From an uncultured Erythrobacter sp. (lineage in GTDB: Bacteria > Pseudomonadota > Alphaproteobacteria > Sphingomonadales > Sphingomonadaceae), in assembly GCA_947499505.1 (NCBI GenBank), contig CANMOQ010000001.1, positions 354,037 to 418,036 of the forward strand: a DNA stretch of 64,000 nt, given 5' to 3'. This document shows, in pieces, positions 19,067 to 27,568 of this stretch (its first letter is position 1; the number at the start of each line of letters is the position of its first letter). Under the pieces are notes generated by a model. That model saw only the letters and a list, made by a program, of their open reading frames with translations, was not told the DNA's origin and made no database searches. A program made the translations under genes and the position numbers.

Positions 19067-20005
19067 ATGACAACCCTCGCTGTATCCGGCCTGATCCGCC
19101 CTCTGCTTGAGCCGCAATTGCCCGGCGATGTCGATGTCCGCTGGTTCATGACGCACGAAGAGGCGTTGGAGGCCGTGCCCGAGGCGGAGATCGGCTGGTT
19201 CGACATGTATGATCAGGCTGCAATGGCCGACACCTTGCGCGCGGCAAAGAAGCTGAAATGGCTCAATTCGATTTATGCGGGGCTCGATTTTCTGCCGCTG
19301 GATGTTCTGATTGAGCGCGGGGTTACGGTCACCAATGGGGCCGGGATCAACGCCATAACCATCGCCGAATATGTCGTGATGGGCATGCTCAATATCGCCA
19401 AGGGATATCGCGACGTGGTGCGCGCGCAGGAACGTCGCGAATGGCTGCTCGACAGTCCGGGCAAACGGGAGCTGCACGGCTCAAAGGCTTTGCTGCTCGG
19501 CTATGGCGCGATTGGCAAGCTGATCAAACCGCGCCTCGAAGCGTTCGATGTTGATGTGACTGTGGTGCGCCGTTCCGGCGGTGAAGGCGTGCTGACACCG
19601 GATGAGTGGCGCGCAAAGCTGGGCGAGTTTGACTGGGTCGTTCTGGCGGTCCCAGCCACGTCTGAAACCGACGGCATGATCGGCGCAGATGAGCTTTCCG
19701 CGATGAAATCGGGCGCGGTCATTGTGAACATCGCGCGCGGTGCCGTGATCGACCAACCTGCCTTGATCGAGGCGCTGCAAGCGAAGACAATCGGCGGCGC
19801 GTTCTTGGATGTCACGACGCCCGAACCGCTTCCAGAGGATCATGTGCTTTGGACGCTCGACAATGCGCATATTTCTATGCACCTGTCCGGCCGTGCTCAG
19901 GACAAGATGTTCATTCGCAGCGCAGCGCGGTTCCTTGATAATCTTGCAAAATATCGCCGCGGAGAACCAGTTGCGCCGATTTTTGATCCGGTGCGCGGGT
20001 ATTGA
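19067..20005 (+). CDS. D-isomer-specific 2-hydroxyacid dehydrogenase family protein
   Basis: NAD(P)-dependent oxidoreductase of 312 residues. The nucleotide-binding segment LLGYGAIGKLIKPRLEAF sits near residue 145; the catalytic Arg is in NIARGAVIDQPAL, the Glu in TTPEPLPEDH, and the His in NAHISMHLSG. It would reduce a 2-oxoacid to the D-2-hydroxyacid or the reverse. It precedes the ThDP enzyme at 20097 by 91 bases. Substrate is unknown. Confidence 0.88.
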   Translation: MTTLAVSGLIRPLLEPQLPGDVDVRWFMTHEEALEAVPEAEIGWFDMYDQAAMADTLRAAKKLKWLNSIYAGLDFLPLDVLIERGVTVTNGAGINAITIAEYVVMGMLNIAKGYRDVVRAQERREWLLDSPGKRELHGSKALLLGYGAIGKLIKPRLEAFDVDVTVVRRSGGEGVLTPDEWRAKLGEFDWVVLAVPATSETDGMIGADELSAMKSGAVIVNIARGAVIDQPALIEALQAKTIGGAFLDVTTPEPLPEDHVLWTLDNAHISMHLSGRAQDKMFIRSAARFLDNLAKYRRGEPVAPIFDPVRGY

Positions 20006-20096
20006 ATATGCTGGGTGTTAGGCGCCGCCGATAATTGGTGAAACAATAGGCAAGCTCAGCCATTGTGTTCTTAAAGCCCCGCAGGAGAACGCAGTT

Positions 20097-21752
20097 ATGT
20101 CCACCACCAAGAAAGCCTCGGACCTGTTCATCGAGTGTCTGGAGGCGGAAGGTGTTGAATACATCTTTGGCGTCCCGGGCGAGGAAAACCTCGATTTCCT
20201 AGAGAGCCTGTCAAATTCTGATCAGATCAAGCTGGTGCTGACCCGGCACGAGCAAGGTGCAGGCTTTATGGCCGCGACCTATGGGCGGCATACCGGCAAG
20301 ACCGGCGTGTTTCTGGCGACACTGGGACCGGGCGCGACCAATATGGTCACCGCGATTGCCTATTCGCAGCTCGGCGGAATGCCGACCCTGGCGATCACCG
20401 GGCAAAAGCCGATCAAGAAGTCCAAGCAGGGCCGGTTCCAAATTCTTGACGTGGTCGACATGATGGGGCCGATCACGAAATACGCATACCAGCTGCATGC
20501 GGGCGACAATATTCCCAGCCGCGTGCGCGAGGCTTTCCGTCTGGCCGAAGAGGAAAAGCCCGGCGCGACGCATCTCGAATTGCCTGAAGACATCGCCGAG
20601 GAGCCGACGGATTCTGTGCCCATCGCCCGCTCTGTCGCGCGCCGTCCCTCCGCTGAAATCAAAGCCGTGCGCATGGCGGTGGAGGCATTGGACGCCGCGC
20701 AGCGCCCAGTGCTGGTGATCGGTGCCGGTGCCAATCGCAAGATGACCAGCAATATGCTGGGCGAGTTTATTGAGAAGGTGCAGATCCCCTTTGTCACCAC
20801 GCAAATGGGCAAGGGCGTGATTGATGAGCGGCATCCGCTGTTCCTCGGCTGCGCTGCCTTGTCCGCCGGTGATTTCTGCCACCGCGCGATTGAGGATGCG
20901 GACCTCATCATCAACGTCGGCCATGATGTGATCGAAAAGCCGCCATTCTTCATGAACGACAGCAGTGCGACCGTAATCCATGTCTCGACCAAGACCGCTG
21001 AGGTGGACCCGGTCTATTTCCCTCAGATCGAGGTGATCGGCGATATTGCGAATGCGATCTGGCAGATCAAGGAAGGCGCCACAAAGCGTGATGGTTGCTT
21101 GTGCGATCGCATGCTGGAATATCGCGCGGCAGAGGTCGCCCATTCCCAGCCGCTGGAGGCGGACAATCGCTTCCCGATATTCCCGCCGCATCTGGTGCGC
21201 CAAGTGCGCGATTGCATGCCCAATGATGGCATCATCTGCCTCGACAATGGGGTCTACAAACTCTGGTTTGCGCGCAATTACACTGCGTATCTGCCGAACA
21301 CCGTGCTGCTCGACAATGCTCTGGCGACAATGGGCGCTGGTCTGCCCTCAGCGATGATGAGCGCGATGCTTTACCCGACACGCAAAGTCATGGCGATCTG
21401 CGGCGATGGCGGCTTCATGATGAACAGCCAAGAGATGGAAACGGCGGTTCGGCTGGGCCTCAATATGACTGTGCTGATCCTGCGCGATGATGCTTATGGG
21501 ATGATCCGCTGGAAGCAGGCGAATATGGGCTTTAAGGATTACGGCCTGACGTATGGCAATCCCGACTTTGTAAAATATGCGGAGAGCTACGGCGCGCATG
21601 GTCACCGCGTGACGAGCAGTGAGCACCTAACTGATGTGCTTGTTCACACGCGCGATACGCCGGGGGTCCATTTGATCGATTGCCCGGTCGACTACAGAGA
21701 AAATGATCACATTTTGAACCATGAGATCAAGGAATTGAGCGCGAAGCTCTGA
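20097..21752 (+). CDS. Acetolactate synthase large subunit-like ThDP enzyme
   Basis: Thiamine diphosphate enzyme, 551 residues, with the three-domain layout of acetohydroxyacid synthase: N-terminal domain with catalytic Glu in TRHEQGAGFMAATYGR, middle domain, and C-terminal ThDP-binding domain with GDGGFMMNSQEMETAVRLGL followed by an Asn-like position (LRDDAYGMIRW). It probably condenses pyruvate or a related 2-oxoacid. No regulatory small subunit (ilvN) is next to it; instead an aldehyde dehydrogenase follows 27 bases later. GCAGGAG precedes the ATG. A catabolic or decarboxylating role is as likely as branched-chain amino acid synthesis. Confidence 0.85.
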   Translation: MSTTKKASDLFIECLEAEGVEYIFGVPGEENLDFLESLSNSDQIKLVLTRHEQGAGFMAATYGRHTGKTGVFLATLGPGATNMVTAIAYSQLGGMPTLAITGQKPIKKSKQGRFQILDVVDMMGPITKYAYQLHAGDNIPSRVREAFRLAEEEKPGATHLELPEDIAEEPTDSVPIARSVARRPSAEIKAVRMAVEALDAAQRPVLVIGAGANRKMTSNMLGEFIEKVQIPFVTTQMGKGVIDERHPLFLGCAALSAGDFCHRAIEDADLIINVGHDVIEKPPFFMNDSSATVIHVSTKTAEVDPVYFPQIEVIGDIANAIWQIKEGATKRDGCLCDRMLEYRAAEVAHSQPLEADNRFPIFPPHLVRQVRDCMPNDGIICLDNGVYKLWFARNYTAYLPNTVLLDNALATMGAGLPSAMMSAMLYPTRKVMAICGDGGFMMNSQEMETAVRLGLNMTVLILRDDAYGMIRWKQANMGFKDYGLTYGNPDFVKYAESYGAHGHRVTSSEHLTDVLVHTRDTPGVHLIDCPVDYRENDHILNHEIKELSAKL

Positions 21753-21779
21753 GCCGAAGCCCTGCAAGAGGACATCCCT

Positions 21780-23219
21780 ATGCCAAAGCTTAAAGACACC
21801 TATCCGCTCTATCTCAACAATAAGGCTGCGCAGCCCAACACCGATCTGGCGGTGACTGACAAATACACAGGCGAGGTTGCCTTCCGCACCGCGCTGGCCA
21901 CGCCCGAAGTGATTGATGAGGCGATTGCCGGGACCGTTCGCGCAGCCGCGCCGATGGCGAAGCTCGCCAGCTATGAGAAGCAGGACGTGCTGATGCACTG
22001 CGTCGCGCGGTTTAAGGAGCGATTTGACGAGCTTGCCTATTCGCTTTGCGTGGAGGCGGGAAAGCCGATCAATGATGCCGAAGGTGAGGTCACCCGCTTG
22101 ATCGATACCTTCCGGATCGCGGGCGAGGAGGCTGTGCGCAATTACGGCGAGGTCATGCCGCTCGATATTTCGGCGCGAGCCAAAGGTTATCAGGCGATGT
22201 GGAAACGCGTGCCGATTGGGCCTTGCAGCTTTATCTCCCCATTCAACTTTCCGCTCAATCTCGCCGCGCACAAGATCGCGCCTGCCATCGCAATGGGCTG
22301 TCCATTCGTGATGAAGCCCGCGAGCAAGACGCCGCTCGGGGCGATCATCATGGGCGAGGTTCTGGCGGAATGCGACGTGCTGCCCGAAGGGGCGTTTTCG
22401 ATCCTGCCAGCCAGCCGCGATGGTGCGGACTTGTTCACCACCGATGAGCGACTAAAGCTGCTGAGCTTTACCGGTTCGCCGGGCGTTGGCTGGGATTTGA
22501 AGGCTAAGGCCGGCAAGAAGCCGGTTATCCTGGAGCTCGGCGGAAATGCCGCTGTTATTGTCGATCACGATGCTGATCTGGATGATGCGTTGGAGCGCAT
22601 CATTTTCGGCGCGTTTTACCAATCCGGGCAAAGCTGCATCGGGGTGCAGCGGATCATCATCCACGCTGATGTATATGATCGCTTCAAAGATATGCTGGTT
22701 GAAAAAACCAAGACGCTGATCGCGGGCGATCCGAAAGACCGCGACACGTTTATCGGACCGATGATCTCTGAAGGCGAGGCGACGCGTCTTAAGGGCTGGA
22801 TCGACGATGCGGTCGAGGGCGGGGCGGACCTGTTGACCGGTGGCGGACTGTCGAACGGCAATATGCTTGAGGCGACGCTGCTCGAAAATGTCCATCCCGA
22901 TGCCGCCGCGATCAATGAAGAAGCTTTCGGCCCGCTCGCTATCCTGCAGAAATTCACTGATTTCGATGTTGCGCTGGACGAAGTGAACCGCTCCAAATTC
23001 GGCCTGCAAGCGGGCATCTTCACCCGCGACCTGTTCAAAATGTACGACGCCTGGGACGAGCTTGATGTCGGCGGTATCGTCATCAACGACGTACCAAGCT
23101 ACCGCGTCGACAACATGCCCTATGGCGGCGTGAAAGATTCAGGCCTGGGCCGCGAAGGCATCCGGTTCGCCATGGAAGATATGAGCGAAATCCGGAACCT
23201 CGTGGTGCGGCGGAATTAA
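21780..23219 (+). CDS. NAD(P)-dependent aldehyde dehydrogenase
   Basis: Aldehyde dehydrogenase superfamily, 479 residues. Catalytic Glu in VILELGGNAAVIV near residue 250 and catalytic Cys in FYQSGQSCIGVQR near residue 285 are present, as is the IGPCSFISPFNFPLNLAAHKI segment. It oxidises an aldehyde to an acid. CAAGAGGA precedes the ATG, and it is evidently in one operon with the ThDP enzyme, so its aldehyde may be that enzyme's product. Confidence 0.92.
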   Translation: MPKLKDTYPLYLNNKAAQPNTDLAVTDKYTGEVAFRTALATPEVIDEAIAGTVRAAAPMAKLASYEKQDVLMHCVARFKERFDELAYSLCVEAGKPINDAEGEVTRLIDTFRIAGEEAVRNYGEVMPLDISARAKGYQAMWKRVPIGPCSFISPFNFPLNLAAHKIAPAIAMGCPFVMKPASKTPLGAIIMGEVLAECDVLPEGAFSILPASRDGADLFTTDERLKLLSFTGSPGVGWDLKAKAGKKPVILELGGNAAVIVDHDADLDDALERIIFGAFYQSGQSCIGVQRIIIHADVYDRFKDMLVEKTKTLIAGDPKDRDTFIGPMISEGEATRLKGWIDDAVEGGADLLTGGGLSNGNMLEATLLENVHPDAAAINEEAFGPLAILQKFTDFDVALDEVNRSKFGLQAGIFTRDLFKMYDAWDELDVGGIVINDVPSYRVDNMPYGGVKDSGLGREGIRFAMEDMSEIRNLVVRRN

Positions 23220-23281
23220 TTGAACTGCGCGGGCCCATCCGGGCCAGCGTCCTCGGCGCAGCTCCTCCGCTTCGCTACGCT

Positions 23282-23325
23282 GCCCCCTGGGGGCGGGCGT
23301 GCGCCCTTGCGGGCCTGACGGCCCG
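23282..23325. terminator. GC-rich double hairpin between convergent genes
   Basis: GCCCCC-T-GGGGGC (23282-23294) is followed by CGGGCC-TGAC-GGCCCG (23310-23325). The pair fills the space between the aldehyde dehydrogenase and the convergent small gene. No T run follows; it may be a bidirectional terminator or a repeat element. Confidence 0.45.
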
Positions 23326-23760
23326 TCAGCTCTCCTCGAGCAATAACAGCACCGCTGTCACCTGCATGTGCGGTTCTGGCATGTAATTGCTCTCAACGCT
23401 GGAAATCGTTGCATCGGCGACAAGCTGGCTGGGTATGTGGAACTCGTGCTCGGGCAGGGCGGCGATAAACTCCTCCCCGACCTTGCAGGCGGCGATCCCG
23501 TCAAATTCGAGCACCAATTCGTGGCGTGAGCCGGAAAAGGTGATCGATGCCCAGGGCTTTTCCTCATGCGTGAGCAGGTTGCCGCGCCCACCTGCGAGCT
23601 TGAGCAAGGCCTCGCGCACCCGGTCGCTGGTCGTGCGCCGGGGGCGGTACCGTCGCGCTCGCCGCGCGGCACGCGCGCTCTGCGTGGCTGGCGGCGTGTC
23701 GATCATATCCGCTGGAACATCGATCTGGCCGCTGTCGGCGGATTTGGTTTCAATAAGCAT
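23326..23760 (-). CDS. Unrecognised 144-residue protein of the S24-linked locus
   Basis: I do not recognise a family. The first 60 residues are polar and Arg-rich (ARAARRARRYRPRRTTSDR), probably nucleic-acid binding or disordered; the remainder looks like a compact domain with alternating strands (KPWASITFSGSRHELVLEFDG, HMQVTAVLLLLEES). Its start overlaps the end of the preceding minus-strand gene by 11 bases, so the two are one transcription unit driven from the region at 24074-24197. No signal peptide. Confidence 0.72.
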   Translation of the reverse strand: MLIETKSADSGQIDVPADMIDTPPATQSARAARRARRYRPRRTTSDRVREALLKLAGGRGNLLTHEEKPWASITFSGSRHELVLEFDGIAACKVGEEFIAALPEHEFHIPSQLVADATISSVESNYMPEPHMQVTAVLLLLEES

Positions 23761-24073
23761 GGGCGATATCCTGACCGAGGTTTTGAGCGAGTTTCATACC
23801 GAAAGTTCCGGCGCGATAGGTTGGGGTTGGGCCGCTGCTGGGTCGGAAACTGCCGGGTGTTGCCTTGAATTCCGCCGGAGCATTTTCGCCCTCGGTGTCT
23901 GCGCCAGCATAGTCCGACATCCATTGGCGCGTGCGCGCTTCGGTGGCGGCGCGCGGTGTGCGGCCCATCCGCAAATCGAGCACAAAGCGCGGGTCATGCG
24001 CGGCCAATCGTCCGAACTTTGTGGCTGGCATATCGTGGTCCCTCAGGAACTTTTCGATCACTCTGATCAGCAT
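23750..24073 (-). CDS. Small protein with Cro-like helix-turn-helix pattern
   Basis: 107 residues from ATG 24073, which has GAAGGGG seven bases before it; an in-frame start 13 codons upstream is less likely. The N-terminal part (VIEKFLRDHDMPATKFGRL, then DPRFVLDLRMGR) reads like a short helix-turn-helix of the lambda-repressor type; the C-terminal half is polar and Pro/Gly-rich. Similar short proteins exist in sphingomonads but I know of no function. It faces the S24 repressor across a shared control region, an arrangement like cro facing cI. Confidence 0.72.
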   Translation of the reverse strand: MLIRVIEKFLRDHDMPATKFGRLAAHDPRFVLDLRMGRTPRAATEARTRQWMSDYAGADTEGENAPAEFKATPGSFRPSSGPTPTYRAGTFGMKLAQNLGQDIAHAY

Positions 24074-24132
24074 ATGATTTCCCCTTCGTCTGACTCCAAA
24101 AGAGCGAATCATCCTGCTTCGAATCGCTCAAT

Positions 24133-24147
24133 GTTCCTTAAATGTTC
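24133..24147. promoter_or_regulatory. Candidate SOS (LexA) box, GTTC-N7-GTTC
   Basis: GTTC at 24133-24136 and GTTC at 24144-24147 are exactly seven bases apart, the alphaproteobacterial LexA operator. It lies in the 124-base divergent region between the two regulators. An eight-base match in so short a region is unlikely by chance, but binding is inferred. Confidence 0.6.
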
Positions 24148-24154
24148 CATTCAA

Positions 24155-24174
24155 TTTCCTACTTGTCTAGGAAA
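24155..24174. promoter_or_regulatory. Palindromic operator candidate TTTCCTA-N6-TAGGAAA
   Basis: A perfect 7-base inverted repeat with six bases between, 23 bases before the ATG of the S24 regulator. A third half-site (GTAGGAA, 24185-24191) follows and includes that gene's Shine-Dalgarno AGGAAGGA. The layout fits autorepression. Confidence 0.55.
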
Positions 24175-24197
24175 AATCTTGCGTGTAGGAAGGAAAA

Positions 24198-24896
24198 ATG
24201 AGGAACTCAGAAAAAAACAATCCATCCGACCCGCGTCAGCGCCTGCAGGACTTGTCAAAGGAGCGGGGCGCGAGCCTTGCGAATCTGTCGAAAATGCTCG
24301 GGCGCAACGCGAGTTACCTGCAGCAATTCATCACCAAAGGCTCGCCTAAGAAGCTTGAGGAAAATGACCGCCGCGTTCTGGCTCAGTTCTTTGGTATTGC
24401 TGAGACGGAACTGGGTGCTTTGCCCAAGACGGCGAAGGAAAAATCCTACAACGCATCTGCGGCGACGCAATTGGGGCGAGGCATGGGCGCAAATGCATGG
24501 GTTGATGTGCCGCGGCTTGATATCGGGGCCTCTGCCGGGCCGGGCACTTTGCCCGATTCAGAGGAACCCTATGATGCGTTTCAATTCTCCCGCCGTTGGC
24601 TCACCGAACAAGGGCTTGAAGGGGCCAAGCTATCCGCGATTACGGTGACGGGCGACTCGATGGAGCCGCTGCTGCATGATGGTGACGAAATCCTGGTCGA
24701 TCGCGCTGAGCGTCCTTTCAGAGACGGCGTGCATGTCGTGCGGCTAGGCGACAATCTTATGGTGAAGCGCGTCGCCAGCGCAGGGCCAGAGCGGCTCGCG
24801 CTGCTCTCGCAAAATCTCGCTTACCCGCCGATTGACGTGGCGGCGGAGGAATGTGAGATCATCGGCCGCGTGGTTTGGAAAGGCGGACGGATTTGA
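24198..24896 (+). CDS. S24-family (LexA/CI-like) transcriptional repressor
   Basis: 232 residues. An N-terminal helix-turn-helix (SLANLSKMLGRNASYLQQFI, residues about 20-45) is followed by a linker and a C-terminal S24 peptidase domain with the catalytic Ser in VTGDSMEPLLHDGDEILVD and the Lys in NLMVKRVAS. A possible self-cleavage Ala-Gly lies in GASAGPG near residue 115. Such proteins repress genes until RecA-stimulated self-cleavage. It is not LexA itself, whose N-terminus differs. It has a strong AGGAAGGA ribosome site and is divergent from the small HTH gene. Confidence 0.88.
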   Translation: MRNSEKNNPSDPRQRLQDLSKERGASLANLSKMLGRNASYLQQFITKGSPKKLEENDRRVLAQFFGIAETELGALPKTAKEKSYNASAATQLGRGMGANAWVDVPRLDIGASAGPGTLPDSEEPYDAFQFSRRWLTEQGLEGAKLSAITVTGDSMEPLLHDGDEILVDRAERPFRDGVHVVRLGDNLMVKRVASAGPERLALLSQNLAYPPIDVAAEECEIIGRVVWKGGRI

Positions 24897-24963
24897 GCGG
24901 TGTCAGCCGGACCAAGCCGGTGCCCGCTTGCAATCCTGGGTGCACACCGCCACATCCTCAGCC

Positions 24964-25632
24964 ATGACTGAACAACCCAAAACACCTCCGATGAAAGCCG
25001 CGATTATTCCGGTGACGCCGCTGCAGCAGAACTGCTCGCTGATCTGGTGCACAAAGACCATGCGCGCGGCGTTGATTGATCCGGGCGGCGATCTGCACAA
25101 GCTGAAAGATGGCGTGGCCAAGGCCGGTGTGACTCTGGAGAAAATCCTGATCACTCACGGCCATCTCGATCATTGCGGTCAAGCCGGTATGCTGGCTGAG
25201 GAGCTGGGCCTGCCGATCGAGGGACCGCATAAGGATGACCTGTTCTGGATTGAACAGCTCGACAGTGACGGCGCGCGCTATGGCATGGAGGCCAAGAGCT
25301 TTGAGCCGACCCGCTGGCTGGAGCATGGCGACACCGTCACCGTGGGCGAGTTGACGCTGGATGTGATCCATTGCCCCGGCCACACTCCTGGCCATGTGGT
25401 GTTTTTCCACGAGCCGAGCCGGTTTGCAGTTGTCGGCGATGTGCTGTTCCAGGGCTCAATCGGGCGAACCGATTTCCCGCGCGGCAATCATCAAGACCTC
25501 ATCAATGCGATCACACAGCGGCTGTGGCCATTGGGTGAGGATGTGATGTTCATCCCGGGTCACGGCCCGACCAGCACCTTTGGTCAGGAACGCAAAACGA
25601 ACCAGTTCGTGAGCGATTACGTACTGTCTTAA
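24964..25632 (+). CDS. MBL-fold metallo-hydrolase (glyoxalase II-like)
   Basis: Metallo-beta-lactamase fold hydrolase, 222 residues from ATG 24964 (ATG 24991 also possible). Metal ligands are seen as THGHLDHCG, HCPGHTPGHVVF, VGDVLFQGSIGRTDFP and the C-terminal FIPGHGPTSTFGQE. This is the short YcbL-type glyoxalase II-like group, which acts on thioesters such as S-lactoylglutathione. It is 67 bases downstream of the S24 regulator and may or may not share its transcript. Confidence 0.9.
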   Translation: MTEQPKTPPMKAAIIPVTPLQQNCSLIWCTKTMRAALIDPGGDLHKLKDGVAKAGVTLEKILITHGHLDHCGQAGMLAEELGLPIEGPHKDDLFWIEQLDSDGARYGMEAKSFEPTRWLEHGDTVTVGELTLDVIHCPGHTPGHVVFFHEPSRFAVVGDVLFQGSIGRTDFPRGNHQDLINAITQRLWPLGEDVMFIPGHGPTSTFGQERKTNQFVSDYVLS

Positions 25633-25644
25633 GGCAGGCGGGTT

Positions 25645-26040
25645 CTAAATCACCCGAAGCACAACAAGCGTCGCGGCGACTGCCAATCCCAGCTGCGTAA
25701 GCAGCGTGATGATCGTACCGATAAACCGGCCTTTGCTTAGGCTGCCGCCGTCCATGCCAAACCCGTGCGCCACGCGGCCGAGCATATAGATGCCAGCGAC
25801 ATAGGCGAGCCATGTTCCGCCTCTGCCCGAAAGCTCAATCGCGGCGACCAGGATCAGCACGAATGCCGTGTTCTCAACAAAGTTTAGCTGCGCCCGCATC
25901 CGACGCTGGACCTGTTCATTTCCGCCATCGCCAACAAATACCTGCGTTGCGTTTCGCACTTGCCCAATCCGGATTGACAGCCAAATGTTCAAGATCGCAG
26001 CCGCAGCCGCGGCGGCCAAAGTCACCGGAAGCGTAATCAT
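25645..26040 (-). CDS. MAPEG-family membrane protein
   Basis: 131 residues with four hydrophobic helices, pattern of the MAPEG family (membrane-associated proteins in eicosanoid and glutathione metabolism): LNIWLSIRIGQVRNATQV near the first helix, NFVENTAFVLILVAAIEL, YVAGIYMLGRVAHGFG. The ATG at 26040 is preceded by GAGGGAA, better than a TTG five codons upstream. Glutathione-linked activity is known for some members; substrate unknown. Convergent with the MBL gene. Confidence 0.85.
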   Translation of the reverse strand: MITLPVTLAAAAAAAILNIWLSIRIGQVRNATQVFVGDGGNEQVQRRMRAQLNFVENTAFVLILVAAIELSGRGGTWLAYVAGIYMLGRVAHGFGMDGGSLSKGRFIGTIITLLTQLGLAVAATLVVLRVI

Positions 26041-26092
26041 AAATAGTTCCCTCAAAACGTGTTATTCGGGTGCTAGGCGGGTCAAGAGCGGC

Positions 26093-26120
26093 TTGCAACG
26101 TGCGATTTTTACGCTATAGC
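26093..26120 (+). promoter_or_regulatory. Possible sigma-70-type promoter for rpmF operon
   Basis: TTGCAA and TATAGC separated by 16 bases, about 140 bases upstream of rpmF in the divergent gap 26041-26260. No other gene is seen in that gap. Confidence 0.4.
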
Positions 26121-26260
26121 GCGCGGCTTGCCCGGCGGTATTGGCTTGGATTTTCGTACGAGGGAAAACTTGTGCGGCACGATAGCTTACCCTAAGGGAT
26201 CATCATATTGATGCGTAACACTGCGCAAAGACACAGTTTATTTGAGAAACAGGTGCCGGA

Positions 26261-26437
26261 ATGGCTGTCCCTAAGAGAAAAGTATCCCCACATCGCCGCG
26301 GCAATCGCCGCGCACACGATTCGCTGAAAGTAGAAGCGCATCACGAATGCAACAATTGTGGCGAGCTGAAACGCCCTCACAATCTGTGCCCGCATTGCGG
26401 GTTCTACAACGGGCGTGAGGTTGTCGCAGTCGTTTAA
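26261..26437 (+). CDS. rpmF: 50S ribosomal protein L32
   Basis: 58-residue ribosomal protein of the large subunit. It starts [20 protein letters not shown], the family signature, and has four Cys in two CxxC pairs (CNNC and CPHC) for zinc, ending [17 protein letters not shown] precedes the ATG. It heads the conserved rpmF-plsX-fabH-ihfA-merR order, linking ribosome, lipid and nucleoid genes. Confidence 0.97.
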   Translation: MAVPKRKVSPHRRGNRRAHDSLKVEAHHECNNCGELKRPHNLCPHCGFYNGREVVAVV

Positions 26438-26467
26438 GGCGGCAGTGACTTTGACGGAGAACCAGCC

Positions 26468-27568
26468 ATGAGCCTGCCGCGTATCGCTATTGATGCGATG
26501 GGCGGTGATGAAGGCGTGCGCGTAATGGTTGAAGGCGCTGCGCTGGCGCGCCGCCGTCATGAAGATTTCCAATTTCTGTTGGTGGGCGACCAGGCGCGGA
26601 TCGAATCCGCGCTTGAGGCGCATCCTGCTTTGCGCAGTGCCTCTGAAATTCTGCATTGCGACGATGTGATCGGCGGGGATGAATTGCCTAGTCGTGCCAT
26701 TCGCCGCGCAAAAACCACAAGCATGGGGCTGGCCGTCAACGCCGTGAAAGTCGGCGATGCCGGCGCTGCGGTCAGCGCGGGCAATACCGGCGCATTGATG
26801 GCGATGAGCAAGATCGCTCTGCGCACGATGCCGGGCATTGGACGGCCTGCCCTGGCGGCTTTGCTTCCTACACTTGAAGAACACGATGTTGTGATGCTCG
26901 ACCTTGGTGCAAACACCGAGGCGAACGCTCGCAATCTGGTGCAATATGCGGTGATGGGCGCGGCCTATTCGCGGATCGTCAATGGCTTTGAACGGCCAAA
27001 GGTCCGCCTGCTCAATATCGGCACCGAAGAGATTAAAGGCACGGACGCATTGCGCGATGCGGCCGCTCGTTTGCAAGAAGCAAGCGAGGCCAGTGATGGC
27101 GGGCTGGCGCTGCAATTTGATGGCTTTGTCGAATCCGACAAGATCAATCGCGGCGAGACCCATGTCGTTGTCACCGACGGTTTCTCCGGCAATATCGCGC
27201 TGAAAGCGATCGAGGGCTCTGCGCGTTTCGTCACTGACTTACTGCGCAACGCCTTCACCAGTTCGCTGCGCTCCAAGATCGGCTTTCTGGTCTCACGTCC
27301 AGCGACTGAGCTGCTGAGGCATCACCTCGATCCGAACAACCACAATGGCGCGGTGTTCCTGGGCCTGAATGGCGTCGTCGTGAAAAGCCATGGCAGTGCA
27401 AATGCTGCGGGCGTGGCCAATGCGGTCGCTGTGACCGCCAGCCTGCTGAAGAACAACCTGACGCAGCGGATTTCGCAAGGTCTGGCAGAACTCGGCGAAG
27501 ACGCGCTTAGAGAAAATGGCAATGGCACCGCGAAGGCGGAAAAACCCGATAGCGAGGCCCCTGCGTGA
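26468..27568 (+). CDS. plsX: Phosphate acyltransferase PlsX
   Basis: Makes acyl-phosphate from acyl-ACP for phospholipid synthesis. 366 residues, with the N-terminal signature [26 protein letters not shown], and the C-terminal [21 protein letters not shown]. Its stop overlaps the GTG start of fabH by four bases. A hydrophilic tail of about 20 residues extends past the conserved domain. Confidence 0.96.
   Translation: MSLPRIAIDAMGGDEGVRVMVEGAALARRRHEDFQFLLVGDQARIESALEAHPALRSASEILHCDDVIGGDELPSRAIRRAKTTSMGLAVNAVKVGDAGAAVSAGNTGALMAMSKIALRTMPGIGRPALAALLPTLEEHDVVMLDLGANTEANARNLVQYAVMGAAYSRIVNGFERPKVRLLNIGTEEIKGTDALRDAAARLQEASEASDGGLALQFDGFVESDKINRGETHVVVTDGFSGNIALKAIEGSARFVTDLLRNAFTSSLRSKIGFLVSRPATELLRHHLDPNNHNGAVFLGLNGVVVKSHGSANAAGVANAVAVTASLLKNNLTQRISQGLAELGEDALRENGNGTAKAEKPDSEAPA

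Noticed and set aside
17965-19206. 413-codon minus-strand frame opposite cysS and across the 106-bp element
   Set aside because: No domain, composition of a mirror frame; cysS motifs on the other strand are certain.
26210-26330. Short ORF (start near 26211) overlapping the start of rpmF
   Set aside because: It runs out of frame through the certain L32 gene and has no ribosome site.
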